Part shown: in pieces, positions 1-9,430 of the stretch
Numbering within the stretch: the stretch's first letter is position 1
Layout: each line of letters begins with the position of its first letter
NCBI GenBank assembly: GCA_963734125.1
Contig: CAVTGB010000012.1
Location: 11,739-75,738, forward strand
Length of the DNA stretch: 64,000 nucleotides
Direction of reading: 5' to 3'
DNA from: DATARH01 sp963734125
GTDB taxonomy: Bacteria > Pseudomonadota > Alphaproteobacteria > ATCC43930 > CGMCC-115725
The notes under the pieces: generated by a model
Seen by the model: only the letters and a program-made list of their open reading frames with translations
What the model was told of the DNA's origin: nothing
Database searches by the model: none
Made by a program: the position numbers and the translations under genes

Positions 1-2
1 GC

Positions 3-692
3 GGCCAGCGCCAGCGCGTCGCGATGGGCCGAGCGATCGTCCGCAATCCCAAGGTGTTTCTGTTCGACGAGCCGTTATCGAACCTCGACGCCAAATTGCG
101 TGTCCAGATGCGCACCGAGATCAAAAAGGTCCATCAGAAGGTCACCACGACCACGGTCTACGTCACTCACGACCAGATCGAGGCGATGACCCTCGCCGAC
201 CGCGTCGTCGTGATGAATGCCGGGCGGATCGAGCAGATCGGCACCCCGGACGAGGTCTACCATCGCCCAGTAACCCGCTTTGTCGCCGGGTTCATCGGTT
301 CGCCGGCGATGAATTTCCTCTCCTGCCGGCTGGTCGAGAAAAATGGCGGCCTGACGATCAACCTGTCGGACACGCTGAGCCTGCCGGTTCCCGCCGAGCG
401 CGTGGCGCGTTACCGCTCGCACCTCGGTGAGGAGTTGATTTTCGGCCTGCGCCCGGAAGACATCATCGAAAAACGCGGCGTTGTGCCGCCCGGTCGCGCC
501 GACTTCGAGGTTCAGCTCGACGTCGTCGAGCCGATGGGGATGGAAACGATGGTCTATTTCATCGTCAATGGGGTGGAGGTGTGCGGCCGCGTCAATCCGA
601 CCGCGGCCGGCAAGGCCGGCGAAATGATGCCGCTCGTCGCCGACCTCAACCACATGCATCTGATCGATCCGCGCACCGACCAAATCCTCTGA
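3..692 (+). CDS. ABC transporter ATP-binding protein, UgpC/MalK type (5' end outside window)
   Basis: This is the C-terminal part of a cytoplasmic ATPase that powers a carbohydrate or polyol importer. The reading frame is open to the window edge and starts inside the ABC signature (GQRQRVAMGRA). Walker B (VFLFDEPLSNLDAKLR), the H-loop (VYVTHDQIEAMTLADR) and a C-terminal TOBE/MOP-like regulatory domain (FIGSPAMNFL, FGLRPEDI) follow. The GSPAMNFL and GLRPED motifs are typical of UgpC/MsmK/MalK proteins. Walker A and the true start lie upstream. Two SDR dehydrogenase genes follow on the same strand, so a sugar or polyol uptake and oxidation operon is plausible, but the substrate cannot be inferred. 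Confidence 0.9.
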   Translation, partial: GQRQRVAMGRAIVRNPKVFLFDEPLSNLDAKLRVQMRTEIKKVHQKVTTTTVYVTHDQIEAMTLADRVVVMNAGRIEQIGTPDEVYHRPVTRFVAGFIGSPAMNFLSCRLVEKNGGLTINLSDTLSLPVPAERVARYRSHLGEELIFGLRPEDIIEKRGVVPPGRADFEVQLDVVEPMGMETMVYFIVNGVEVCGRVNPTAAGKAGEMMPLVADLNHMHLIDPRTDQIL

Positions 693-697
693 GATCG

Positions 698-738
698 CCC
701 TCACCCTCCTCCGGTCGCGAACCTGGTGAGGGGCCCGT
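698..738. repeat. Intergenic palindromic repeat, family C (degenerate copy)
   Basis: The word CCCTCACCCTCC is followed after about 20 bases by its approximate complement (GGTGAGGGG). It lies between the ABC ATPase stop and the next gene. Related copies with the same CCTCACCC...GGGTGAGG ends occur at 9791-9895, 12618-12655 and 47107-47212. This is a dispersed non-coding element; any role as a transcription stop is inference. Confidence 0.5.
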
Positions 739-771
739 GGGTCGGCCCGGGGTTGGTTTCGGGAGGTAGAG

Positions 772-1545
772 ATGGACGTTCGGGACAAGGTCGTACTGGT
801 CACCGGCGCGGCCCGCGGCCTCGGCCAGGAATTCGCGAAGAGCCTCGCCGCCGCCGGCGCCCGGGTGATCGCCGCCGACATCAATGATTGCGCCGCGACG
901 CTGGAGCTGGTGACGGCGCACGGGGGCCAAAGCATCGCCGCCCGGCTCGACGTCACCGACCCGGGCTCCGCCGAGGCGGCGGTTGCGGCCGGGCTGCAGG
1001 CCTTCGGGCAGATCGATGCGCTGATCAACAACGCCGCGCTCTACGGCGCCCTGCACGGCGGCCGCTTCGATCGGATCGAGGAGGCGGAGTGGGACGCCGC
1101 GATGGCGGTCAACGTCAAAGGGATCTGGAACTGCTGCAAGGCGGTGGTTCCGGCGATGCGCCAGCGGATCGTACAAGAGTCCGGCGGCGGCAGCATCGTC
1201 AACATCGCCTCGCTCGCCGCCACCTATGGGATGCCGTTCGGCCTCCATTACACGACCTCGAAGGCCGCGGTCATCGGCTTGACGAGAGGGCTCGCGCGCG
1301 AACTCGGCCGCGACCGCATCCGGGTCAACGCGCTGGCGCCGAGCGCGGTCCTCACCGAGGGCACGGCCGAATTTTTCGGGGAGCGGATGGAGCGCGCGCT
1401 CGACACGATCAAATCCAGCCAGACGATCCAGCGCAACCTGATGCCGGCCGATCTGGTCGGGACCGTGATGTGGCTCGTTTCCGACGCCAGCGGGTTTGTC
1501 ACCGGACAGACGATCGCCGTCGATGGCGGCACGGTGATGCTGTGA
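772..1545 (+). CDS. SDR family NAD(P)-dependent oxidoreductase
   Basis: A 257-residue classical short-chain dehydrogenase, probably oxidising a sugar, polyol or hydroxy acid with NAD(P). It shows the N-terminal Rossmann motif TGAARGLG, the NNAA motif (INNAALYG), a catalytic Ser in the IVNIAS strand, YTTSK for the catalytic Tyr and Lys, and the C-terminal GQTIAVDGG typical of the FabG-like branch. The start is supported by GGGAGGTAG just before the ATG. It is followed 16 bases later by a second SDR gene, and both lie downstream of a sugar-type ABC ATPase. The substrate is unknown. Confidence 0.92.
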   Translation: MDVRDKVVLVTGAARGLGQEFAKSLAAAGARVIAADINDCAATLELVTAHGGQSIAARLDVTDPGSAEAAVAAGLQAFGQIDALINNAALYGALHGGRFDRIEEAEWDAAMAVNVKGIWNCCKAVVPAMRQRIVQESGGGSIVNIASLAATYGMPFGLHYTTSKAAVIGLTRGLARELGRDRIRVNALAPSAVLTEGTAEFFGERMERALDTIKSSQTIQRNLMPADLVGTVMWLVSDASGFVTGQTIAVDGGTVML

Positions 1546-1561
1546 GGGGGGGAGGGGGCGC

Positions 1562-2317
1562 ATGCAGCTCGCCGGCAAGGCGGCCCTGATCGCCGGCGCC
1601 GGCGGCGGCATCTGCCGGGCGATCGCGGTGGCCTTCGCCAGAGAGGGCGCTTCGGTCGCCTGCGTCGACATCGACGCTGCCGCGGCCGCGGAAACCGCGC
1701 GCCTCGTCGCCGAAGCTGGCGCCGGCGCGCTGAGCCAAACCTGCGACGTCGCGAGCGAAGGCCAAACGCGCACGGCTGTCGAGGCGGCCTACCGGGAATT
1801 TGGCCGGCTCGACATTCTGGTCAGCGGCGCTGCGCCGCACGATCGCAGCGGCCCGATCACCGAGATCACCCCCGCCGATTGGCAACAGGTGCTCGATATC
1901 AACCTGACCGGCGCCTTTCTCTTGAGCCGCGCGGCCTTGCCCCTGATGATCGCCGGCGGCGGCGGATCGATCATCTTTATCGCCTCGCAACTGGGCCGCG
2001 TCGGCAGCGCCGGGCGCGCCGCCTATTGCGCGACCAAGGGCGCCCTCATACAGCTCGCCAAGGTCATGGCGATCGACCATGCCGCGCAGAACATCCGGGT
2101 CAACACCTTGTCGCCCGGCGCGGTCGAGACCCAGCGCACGCTCAACCGCTATGGCTCTTTCGGCGCCGCGCGCGCGGCGATCGGGCCAAAGCACCTCACC
2201 GGCCGCCTCGGCCGCCCCGACGAGGTCGCCGGCGCCGCCGTCTTCCTCGCCAGCGACGCGGCGAGCTTTGTCACCGGCAGCGACCTCCTGGTCGACGGCG
2301 GCTATACGGCGATCTGA
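1562..2317 (+). CDS. SDR family oxidoreductase with altered cofactor motif
   Basis: A 251-residue SDR, tandem with the preceding one and preceded by a strong purine-rich ribosome site (GGGGGGAGGGGGC). Catalytic Tyr and Lys are present in YCATKGAL, and the protein ends with GSDLLVDGGYTAI. The glycine-rich dinucleotide loop reads AGAGGGICRA instead of the usual TGxxxGIG: the first Thr is Ala and the last Gly is Cys. The NAG motif also reads SGAA. It is probably still an oxidoreductase, since the rest of the fold is normal, but cofactor binding may differ. Likely co-transcribed with the preceding SDR. Confidence 0.88.
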   Translation: MQLAGKAALIAGAGGGICRAIAVAFAREGASVACVDIDAAAAAETARLVAEAGAGALSQTCDVASEGQTRTAVEAAYREFGRLDILVSGAAPHDRSGPITEITPADWQQVLDINLTGAFLLSRAALPLMIAGGGGSIIFIASQLGRVGSAGRAAYCATKGALIQLAKVMAIDHAAQNIRVNTLSPGAVETQRTLNRYGSFGAARAAIGPKHLTGRLGRPDEVAGAAVFLASDAASFVTGSDLLVDGGYTAI

Positions 2318-2325
2318 TTGCCGGC

Positions 2326-3136
2326 TCAGCCTTCCAGCAGCTCCAACATCGCGCCGTCGGGGGCGAAGGCGGCGGCCAGGAGCGGTCCGCCGCGCCCGGC
2401 GCCGGCGTCGAGCGAGACGGCGAATTCAGCTTCGACCAGACCGCGCTGTTGCCGGTCGAAGCCGCGGATCGACCCGGCCAAAGCCGTTGAACGGCGTGGC
2501 CAGATCGAGGATGTCGCGCCCGCCCCACCAGAAGGCGTCGCCCTGGAGCGCGAGCGGGCGCGCCGCATCGACCCCGGCATGGACAAACAGCAGCCGCTCG
2601 TCGTCGCTGACCGCGGCATGGCGCAGCGTGGCGAGCAGCATCCGGTGGCCCGGCGCGGCGTTCATCGCGCTGCGCAAGGCGCTGGTCCACCTTGTGATCG
2701 TCTGCGGCCCGTCACGGCTTGCCGCAAAGCCCTGCCGCAACTCCCCGCCATAGGCGCGCACCGTCGCCTCGACACCCTCGCGCACCATCCAGGCGAGAAC
2801 GTCGCCGGGATTGGCGGCAAATTGCAGCTGCAGCAGTTTTTGCCACATCTCTTCTTGCGCGCCGCGCAAGAACACCGCGTCGCAGGCGAAGCTGAGCGGC
2901 CGCGCGAGGACGCGGCGGCGAAAGTCGAGCAACTCGTCGATCGTCGCGGCGACCGCGCTGCCACGGCCCAGGTAATTCCCGAGATAGACGATCCGGTCGC
3001 CGTCGCGGAACCGCTCGGCGATGCGGTCATGCAGCCGGCCGAGGCGCTCCGCCTCGCCATGGATCGAGGCTACCGCCCAGATCCGCCGCGCCATCCGCAA
3101 TCGGGCAAATTTCTCGTCTGCGGCGCGACCCTGCAC
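2326..3136 (-). CDS. Degenerate metallophosphoesterase-like protein (one frameshift)
   Basis: The fold order is that of a PP2A-type serine/threonine phosphatase: bIWAVASIHGEAERL, then VYLGNYLGRG, LRGAQEEMWQKLLQ, LFVHAGVD and GDAFWWGG. The usual metal ligands are changed: GDxHG reads ASIHG, GDxxDRG reads GNYLGRG and GNHE reads GAQEE. It may therefore be a pseudo-phosphatase. The frame breaks near 2467-2470; the downstream frame carries the family ending RGFDRQQRGL...SLDAGAGRGG and stops at 2326. The start is taken as GTG 3136, with ATG 3094 as the alternative. It lies just downstream of carD on the same strand and may be in that operon. Confidence 0.7.
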
Positions 3137-3178
3137 CGGCCCGCGCTCCGGCGCGGATTTATTCGCCCGGCCCCCTGT

Positions 3179-3676
3179 TCAGGCCGCCAGCATCTGCTCG
3201 ACGCGCTGGGTCGCGGTCATCTCGTCGATCCGTTCGACCGCGGCGTATTCGCGCACGAACCGGTCGAGTGCCGCCTGGTAGATCTGGCGCTCGCTGTAGG
3301 ACTGCTCGGGTTGGCCGGTATTGCGGAACAGGTCGCGCACCACTTCGGCGATCGAGGCGGGATCCCCCGAGGCGATCTTGGCCTGGTACTCCTGCGCCCG
3401 CCGGCTCCACATCGTGCGCTTGGCGCGCGAGCGACCGCGCAACTTGCCGAGCGCGACGTCCATCTCCTTGTGGCTCGACAGCTTGCGCAGCCCGGAGACC
3501 TTTGCCTTCCCCAGCGGCACCCGCAACGTCATGCGGTCCTTGTCGAAATTGACGACGAAGACGCTCAGCGTGTCGCCGGCGATTTCCTGCGTCTCGATCG
3601 CGGTAATCTTGCCGACGCCGTGGGTGGGATAAACCACAAGATCGCCGGTGGCGAATGGTACCTTCTCGGCCGTCAT
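3179..3676 (-). CDS. carD: CarD/CdnL-family transcription regulator
   Basis: A 165-residue RNA polymerase-binding protein. CarD proteins contact the beta subunit and stabilise open complexes, particularly at rRNA promoters. The N-terminal Tudor-like RNAP-interaction domain is clear (FATGDLVVYPTHGVGKI, about residues 8-70), followed by a helical DNA-binding domain (SHKEMDVALGKLRGRSRAKR and beyond). The frame extends upstream to 3748, but the ATG at 3676 matches the usual family start (MTAEKVPFATGD). It follows fdxA on the same strand, an order I recall as common in alphaproteobacteria. Confidence 0.92.
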   Translation of the reverse strand: MTAEKVPFATGDLVVYPTHGVGKITAIETQEIAGDTLSVFVVNFDKDRMTLRVPLGKAKVSGLRKLSSHKEMDVALGKLRGRSRAKRTMWSRRAQEYQAKIASGDPASIAEVVRDLFRNTGQPEQSYSERQIYQAALDRFVREYAAVERIDEMTATQRVEQMLAA

Positions 3677-3897
3677 ATTCGTCTCTCGCGCAACCGACCC
3701 GACCGGCTCTAATACGACGCATGTCGGTGCCGCCGACCGTGAGGCCACCGTTCACCACCTCAACGAAGAGCACGGAACCGAGGGGGGATGCGCCGTTAGT
3801 GCCTAATTAACACATACCACAAAATGCCGGGCCGGGCCAGCACATCAGCCATGCCGGCCCGACAGGGCCAGCGCCGCCAATTGCGCAGCAGGCGCGC

Positions 3898-4233
3898 CTA
3901 GCGGCCGCCGGGGTTGGGGCTGAAGAATTTCTCGAACTTGCCCTCGACCCCCCGCCATTCGTCGGCATCCTCCGGAGGGGGTTTCTTGCGGGTGATGTTG
4001 GGCCAGGCCGCCGCGTATTCGCGATTGAGCTCCAACCACCGCTCTGCCACCGTCTCGCTGTCGGGAATGATTGCTTCGACCGGGCATTCGGGTTCGCATA
4101 CCCCGCAATCGATGCACTCGTCGGGATGGATGACGAGCATGTTCTCGCCCTCGTAGAAGCAATCGACCGGGCACACCTCGACGCAATCCATTAACTTGCA
4201 TTTGATGCAGGCTTCGGTGACGACGTAGGTCAT
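3898..4233 (-). CDS. fdxA: Seven-iron ferredoxin FdxA
   Basis: A 111-residue [3Fe-4S][4Fe-4S] ferredoxin that carries electrons in the cytoplasm. By analogy with Azotobacter ferredoxin I, Cys9, Cys17 and Cys50 would hold the 3Fe cluster and Cys21, Cys40, Cys43 and Cys46 the 4Fe cluster. The motifs CIKCKLMDCVEVCPVDC and CIDCGVCEPECP show this directly. Full length with the usual C-terminal extension. It precedes carD. A TATAAT box lies about 46 bases upstream of the ATG on the minus strand. Confidence 0.97.
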   Translation of the reverse strand: MTYVVTEACIKCKLMDCVEVCPVDCFYEGENMLVIHPDECIDCGVCEPECPVEAIIPDSETVAERWLELNREYAAAWPNITRKKPPPEDADEWRGVEGKFEKFFSPNPGGR

Positions 4234-4278
4234 GATGTCGGGTTCTGCTCCTCGGGTTCATCGCCGTTTTGCGCACGG

Positions 4279-4284
4279 ATTATA
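4279..4284 (-). promoter_or_regulatory. Probable -10 box of fdxA
   Basis: On the minus strand the hexamer is a perfect TATAAT, 46 bases before the fdxA ATG, in the divergent region between fdxA and a plus-strand glycosyltransferase. I do not see a good -35 at 16-18 bases, so this is a weakly supported promoter. Confidence 0.35.
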
Positions 4285-4499
4285 TGGTGATAAACCGCGC
4301 GCGGTTCCGCTGATTTGCCACCTTGCCTAGCACGCGTCTTGCCGCAGGGGCAAGCCCATGCCGGCGAATGGCCCGGGGTATTTGCGGCGCGGACGCGTTG
4401 CGCGCCCAGACCCCCGGGCGGATCGGCAAAAATCCGGCGAAATTTATCCCGGTGTGGCACGTTATTGCGCCGACGCCCCACCTCAGCCCTGGATCCCTC

Positions 4500-5678
4500 G
4501 TGCGCAAACGCGGCAGAATCGTCCTCCTGCATTTCGTCGGCCAGATGCCGCTGGCGGGCATCGCCTGGCAGGCGGTGAATTATCTCGTTGGGCTGGAAAA
4601 ACTCGGCTACGACGCGTGGTATGTCGAGGATCACGGCGCCAATCCCTACGATCCGCGGATCGGCAGCGTGGTCATGGATTGCGGCTACAATCTACGCTAT
4701 CTGCAGGGCGCGATGGAGGGCCACGGCTTTGCCGGACGCTGGGCGTATTGGGACGCGATCAACGATGTCTATCACGGGCTCTCGCGCGAGCGGGTGCGCG
4801 CCCTCTGCGCCGAGGCCGACGGCCTGATAAATTTGTGCGGCGCGACCCGGCTGCGCGAGGATCACCTGCGCTGCCCGGTGCGCATCATGATCGACACCGA
4901 CCCGGTCTACGAGCAGATCAAATACGCCACGGCCGACGCGGCGGCCCGCACCTATCTCGACGCCCATACGCATTTCTTCACCTATGGCGCTAATCTGGGT
5001 ACCGATGCCTGCCGGATTCCGCTGTGCGGCATTCCGTGGCGCGCGACCCGGCCGCCCGTCGATCTCGATCTGTGGCCGCCGGCTCCCGGCGCATCGGATG
5101 GGGAGGCGCCGCGCCACTTCACGACGATCGCGACCTGGGAGAACCGGGGAAAGAACATCGAGTTCAATGGCGCCACCTATCTGTGGTCGAAACACGTCAA
5201 TTTCCTCAAATTCCTCGATTTGCCAAAGCACCGGCCGCAAACCTTGTTTCAGATGGCGATGCTCCCGCCCGACGATAGGGTGCGCCGCATGGTCGAGGAG
5301 GCCGGCTGGAGCCTCGTCGATCCGCGCCCCGTTTCGGCCGACATGGCGCGCTACCAGCGGTTTGTCGCCGGCTCGCGCGGCGAGTTCACGGTAGCCAAGG
5401 ACATCTATGTCAGGCCGAACAGCGGCTGGTTCAGTGACCGCGCGGTGTGTTACCTCGCTTCCGGTCGCCCGGTCGTGACGATGCGGACCGGCTTCACCAG
5501 CTTCTGCCCGGTTGGACGCGGCTTGTTCGATTACGCGAGCCACGAAGAAGCACTGGCCGCGATCGACGCGATCGAGGCGGATTATGCCCGCCACGGCCGC
5601 GCTGCGCGCGAACTGGCCGGCGACTATTTCGCCGCCGACCGGGTGATCGGCACGCTATTGACCGAGGCCGGGCTGTGA
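4500..5678 (+). CDS. GT-B-like glycosyltransferase, unclassified
   Basis: About 392 residues. The N-terminus has the look of a GT-B Rossmann strand (RIVLLHFVGQMPLAGIAWQ), with IMIDTDPVYEQIKYA midway. The C-terminal half holds an acceptor/donor-site-like segment (YVRPNSGWFSDRAVCYLASGRPVV) resembling the EC-terminal part of GT family 4/1 proteins. I recognise it only as glycosyltransferase-like. The start is uncertain: the frame is open from 4323 (TTG), but GTG 4500 just before the first beta strand fits best. It is the first gene of a same-strand block with membrane glycosyltransferases, so a role in surface-glycan or lipid modification is likely. Confidence 0.6.
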   Translation: MRKRGRIVLLHFVGQMPLAGIAWQAVNYLVGLEKLGYDAWYVEDHGANPYDPRIGSVVMDCGYNLRYLQGAMEGHGFAGRWAYWDAINDVYHGLSRERVRALCAEADGLINLCGATRLREDHLRCPVRIMIDTDPVYEQIKYATADAAARTYLDAHTHFFTYGANLGTDACRIPLCGIPWRATRPPVDLDLWPPAPGASDGEAPRHFTTIATWENRGKNIEFNGATYLWSKHVNFLKFLDLPKHRPQTLFQMAMLPPDDRVRRMVEEAGWSLVDPRPVSADMARYQRFVAGSRGEFTVAKDIYVRPNSGWFSDRAVCYLASGRPVVTMRTGFTSFCPVGRGLFDYASHEEALAAIDAIEADYARHGRAARELAGDYFAADRVIGTLLTEAGL

Positions 5679-5808
5679 GCCGCGACGCTGCCCTTTTTTC
5701 GGGCAATTCGGCTTGACAGAGGGCAGGCGCCCGGCGCAAACGACGGTCCGAAAAATTCCAGCCCGCCCGTTAACCGCCAGTTAGCCCGCTAACCGCTAGA
5801 TAGAGAGC

Positions 5809-7544
5809 ATGCATTTTGTCGACACGTTGCGTCGGGCGCGGTTGGCATTGTCCGCAGGCGCCAGCCCCGGGACACGACTGCACGCCCGCGACATCGACGG
5901 GATCTGGGACCGCCTCGCCTGGCTGACGCTCGCCGCCGCTGCGATCCTCGTCCTCTTCACGTTCAGAGATTACGGCGTCACCTGGGATGAAGACGCCCAT
6001 AACTGGTACGGTAATCTAGCGCTCGATTACTATCTCTCGCTGTTTGCCGACCAGCGCGCCCTGCACTGGGCCGATCTCTACAATTACGGCGCCGGGTTCG
6101 ACATGGTGGCAGCGGCGCTCAACCGGTTCTCGCCGCTCGGGGTTTACGAAACCCGCCATCTGCTCAATGGGTTGGTCGGTATCGTCGGCCTCGCCGGCTG
6201 CTGGAAGCTGGGCCGGGCGCTGGGCGGATCGCGGGCCGGGTTTTTCGCGCTCCTCTTCCTGCTGCTGACCCCAAATTATTACGGACAGATGTTCAACAAC
6301 CCGAAGGACATCCCGTTCGCGGTCGGCGGCGTGTGGGCGAGCTATTACATGGTGCGCATCCTGCCGTCCCTGCCGCGCCCGCCACTGCGGCTCGCCGTCA
6401 AGATGGGGGTGGCGATCGGGCTTGCGCTTGGTGTGCGGGTCGGCGGGCTGTTGTTCTTGTGCTATCTCGGGCTGCTCCTGGTCCTGTCGGCGGGGTGGCA
6501 GGGGGTGGCGGCGCGCCGGCTGTCGGTCGCGCTCGCCGCAGGCTGGACGAGCCTCCTCCGCGTGCTGCTGCCGGCCGCGGCGATCGGGATTGCGGTCATG
6601 CTGGTGTTTTGGCCGTGGGGACAGCATGACCCGATCGACAATCCGCTGCGGGCCCTGGCCGCCTTCTCGCATGAAACATTCCCCTTCTACACCTTGTTCG
6701 ATGGCCGCTTTGTGCCGGCCAGCGATCTGCCCTGGGAATACCTGCCGACCTATATCCTGGTGGCGCTCCCCGAACTGATTCTGGTGCTGCTGCTTGCCGC
6801 GGTCGCGCTGGTCCCGATCGGGCTGATCCGGCAGGGTCTCGGACGGCGCGAGGTCGTGCTCGGCGTTTTCCTGTTGGGGTTTACGATCGTCTTCCCGATA
6901 GCCTATGCAATCCAGATCAAGGCAGTGCTGTTCGACGGCATGCGCCATTTCATTTTTGTGTTGCCGCCGATCGCCGTTGCCGCCGCGCTGACCATGGATC
7001 GCGCGGTGGGACGGCTGTCCGAAGTGACGTATCGGCAGGCGATCTACGCGGCGCTCGGTATTTATGGCATGGCGCATGTGACGACGATGGTGCTGCTGCA
7101 CCCCGATCAATACGTCTATTACAATGCATTCGTCGGGGGAGTCGAAGGAGCGCAGCGCAAGTTCAAGACCGATTACTGGGCCAATTCCTATGCCGAGGCG
7201 GTCCGCGGGCCTCAAATCTTATCTGCAAAACGAGTACGGCGTTAATTTCGAGGAACGACGAGTTCACCGTCGCGGTATGCGGGCCGCCGATTTCCGCCGC
7301 ATATTATTTCCCCAGCAATTTTCGCTTCACGCATCGGCGTGACCAGGCCGATTTCTTCATCGCCTTCACCAAGGACAATTGCGACCGGGCGCTGCCGGGC
7401 CGCGAGATCTATCGCGTCGAGCGGATGGGGGCACTGCTCTCGGTGGTGCTCGATCGGCGCGACGTCCTCGCCGATGCGCGGGTTGCCGCGCGCCCGCTGG
7501 CGCACGCCCCGCAGCGCCGCCCGCCGGTTTCCGCCTATCCGTGA
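5809..7544 (+). CDS. GT39/ArnT-like membrane glycosyltransferase (two frameshifts)
   Basis: A polytopic inner-membrane protein with about ten hydrophobic segments. It belongs to the lipid-carrier-dependent glycosyltransferase superfamily, which moves sugars from polyprenyl phosphate to a periplasmic acceptor. The first periplasmic loop has the acidic pair typical of the family (YGVTWDEDAHNWY). The first frame ends at 7245, but homologous sequence continues: GLKSYLQNEYG in the second frame, then TVAVCGPPISAAYYFPSN and DFFIAFTKDNCDR in the third, stopping at 7544. The breaks lie near 7207 (GGG run) and 7250, each a one-base insertion. Upstream TTGACA at 5713 has no matching -10. Confidence 0.78.
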
Positions 7545-7641
7545 GCCTTGGCATTGGCCGAAATCCAGCCGGAATAGAGCAGCGGCGCATCGCGTTCTGA
7601 TCTCGCGTTAGCCCGCTGAGCACGCACCCCGGAGATCTCGC

Positions 7642-8411
7642 CTGGACCGCGCCGAATACGACAAGCTCGACCGAACCGAGGAACGGATGTGGTGGTTCGC
7701 GCGCAACCCATGCGAACCTGCTGCTGCTCTATCGGGCGATCGGCGGATCGGCAGCCGCTCGGGAGCCGCTGCTCGATGCGGGATGCGGTACGGGCGGCTT
7801 CTTGGCCCGGCTGGCTGCGGATTATCCCGACCGCCGCATCATCGGCATCGATTCCGACAGCACCGCCTGCGCCCGGGCGGCGGCGAAAAGCGGGTGCCCG
7901 GTCTGCGCCGGGTCGGTCAACGCGCTGCCGTTTGCCGATCGCGCGCTCGGCGCGATCTTCAGCGCTGATGTGCTGTGCCATCGCGATGTCGATGAGCGCG
8001 CGGCGTTGGCGCAGTTTCACCGCTGTCTGGTGGATGGCGGCGTGCTGGTTCTCAACCTGCCGGCTTACCGCTGGATGCTGTCGCGGCATGATGCGGCGGT
8101 TTACAATGTCCGGCGCTACACAAGGCGCCGGCGTCGCGCGGCTCCTCGATGCGGCGGGGTTCCGGCTGCTCTTTGCCACTTATTGGAATATCGTGCTGTT
8201 CCCGATCATGGTGTTGACCCGCAAGCTGGTGCCCCAGGGAAGGCGCGCCACCAGCGATGTGCGGCTCTATCCGGCGCCGGTCGAGGCATTGTGCCGTGCC
8301 GCGACCGGGTTCGAGCGCGCGCTGTTGCGCTGCGGCATGCGGTTTCCCTGCGGCGGCTCGCTGATCGCGGTCGCCACAAAAGAGGCGATCGAAGGGGGCG
8401 GGCATGTCTGA
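7642..8411 (+). CDS. SAM-dependent methyltransferase, class I (two frameshifts)
   Basis: A type-11-like methyltransferase of about 255 residues, recovered across three frames. The SAM-binding loop is clear (LLDAGCGTGGFLARLAADYP), followed by the acidic motif IIGIDSD, the ALPFADRALGAIFSADVL strand and NLPAYRWMLSRHD. The C-terminal part (GVARLLDAAGFRLLFATYWN) is in a third frame. Single-base insertions lie near 7705 (ACCC) and 8120. No ATG opens the first segment; LDRAEYDKLDRTEERMWWF begins near 7642, so the true start may be lost to another error. The stop overlaps the next gene, implying co-transcription with the GT2 gene. Confidence 0.75.
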
Positions 8412-9417
8412 CACCGCGCTGCCTCCGTCGCAATTGGCGCTGACGATCGTGATCCCGGTTTATAACGGGGCGACAAGCGTTGGGGAGCTTGTCGCCGCGC
8501 TCGAGGAGCTGACGATCGAGGGCGGGCACGAGATCGTGCTGGTCAATGACGGCAGCCCCGACGACACCCTCGCGGTCTGCCGCGACCTCGTTGAGCGGGC
8601 GCGGGTGCCGATGACGCTCGTAGATCTGTCGCGCAATTTTGGCGAGCACAACGCGGTGATGGCCGGGCTGCGTCACGCCAGGGGCGCCCATGTCATCACG
8701 ATGGATGACGATTTGCAGAACCCGCCCGAGGAGGTCAGGCGGCTCCTCGCCTTCGCTCAGCAGAGCGGGCATGAGGTCATCTACACCCATTACGACGAGA
8801 AGCAGCACGCGCGATGGCGCAACCTCGGCAGCCGGTTCAGCAACTGGGTGGCCGGGTTCGTCCTCGACAAGCCGGCGGGCTTCTACCTGTCGAGCTTCCG
8901 CTGCATGAGCGCCTTTGTCGCGGCCGAGATCACCCGGTATGACGGGCCCTTTCCGTACGTCGACGGGCTCATTCTGCAGGTGACTCAGGACATCGACCGG
9001 CTCCTGGTCCGCCACCTGCCGCGCGCGGTCGGCCGCAGCAACTATACGATGCGCCGGCTGCTGCGGCTGTGGCTCAGCATGTTCATCAATTTCTCGGTGA
9101 TGCCGCTGCGGCTCAGCACCTTGACCGGCTTTGCGCTGAGCCTGATGGGCACGATCGGCAGCGTCGTCGTGTTGACCGAGGCCTTGTTCTTCGATCCGCC
9201 GGCCGGCTGGGCGTCGCTCATGGCGGCGGTGTTGCTGCTGTCCGGAGTGCAGCTCGTCATCCTCGGCATCGTCGGAGAATATATCGGCCGCCTCTACCTG
9301 ACCGCCAACAAGAAGCCGCAATCGGTGATCAAATCGGTGATCCGCGCCGCGCCGACGCGGTCGGACCCGGGGCCGCAGACCGGCCGTCCCTCGGTCCAGG
9401 CGCACGCGCGGGTGTGA
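8404..9417 (+). CDS. Family 2 glycosyltransferase, ArnC/DPM1-like
   Basis: A 337-residue enzyme that probably loads a sugar onto polyprenyl phosphate at the inner membrane. The GT-A domain occupies residues 10-220 (TIVIPVYNGATSV, EIVLVNDGSPDDT, VITMDDDLQNPPEE with the metal-binding DDD, and GEHNAVMAGL). Two C-terminal membrane helices follow (about 235-260 and 270-295), ending in IVGEYIGRLY, the hallmark of this polyprenyl-phosphate branch. It overlaps the preceding methyltransferase by 8 bases and is followed 13 bases later by a small transporter, as arnC is grouped with arnE/F-type genes in polymyxin-resistance operons. Confidence 0.92.
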   Translation: MSDTALPPSQLALTIVIPVYNGATSVGELVAALEELTIEGGHEIVLVNDGSPDDTLAVCRDLVERARVPMTLVDLSRNFGEHNAVMAGLRHARGAHVITMDDDLQNPPEEVRRLLAFAQQSGHEVIYTHYDEKQHARWRNLGSRFSNWVAGFVLDKPAGFYLSSFRCMSAFVAAEITRYDGPFPYVDGLILQVTQDIDRLLVRHLPRAVGRSNYTMRRLLRLWLSMFINFSVMPLRLSTLTGFALSLMGTIGSVVVLTEALFFDPPAGWASLMAAVLLLSGVQLVILGIVGEYIGRLYLTANKKPQSVIKSVIRAAPTRSDPGPQTGRPSVQAHARV

Positions 9418-9430
9418 GGGAAGGGCGCCG

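Noticed and set aside
3823..3870. A GC-rich hairpin after fdxA as a terminator
   Set aside because: The stem is imperfect and the T run is short; carD may be read through.
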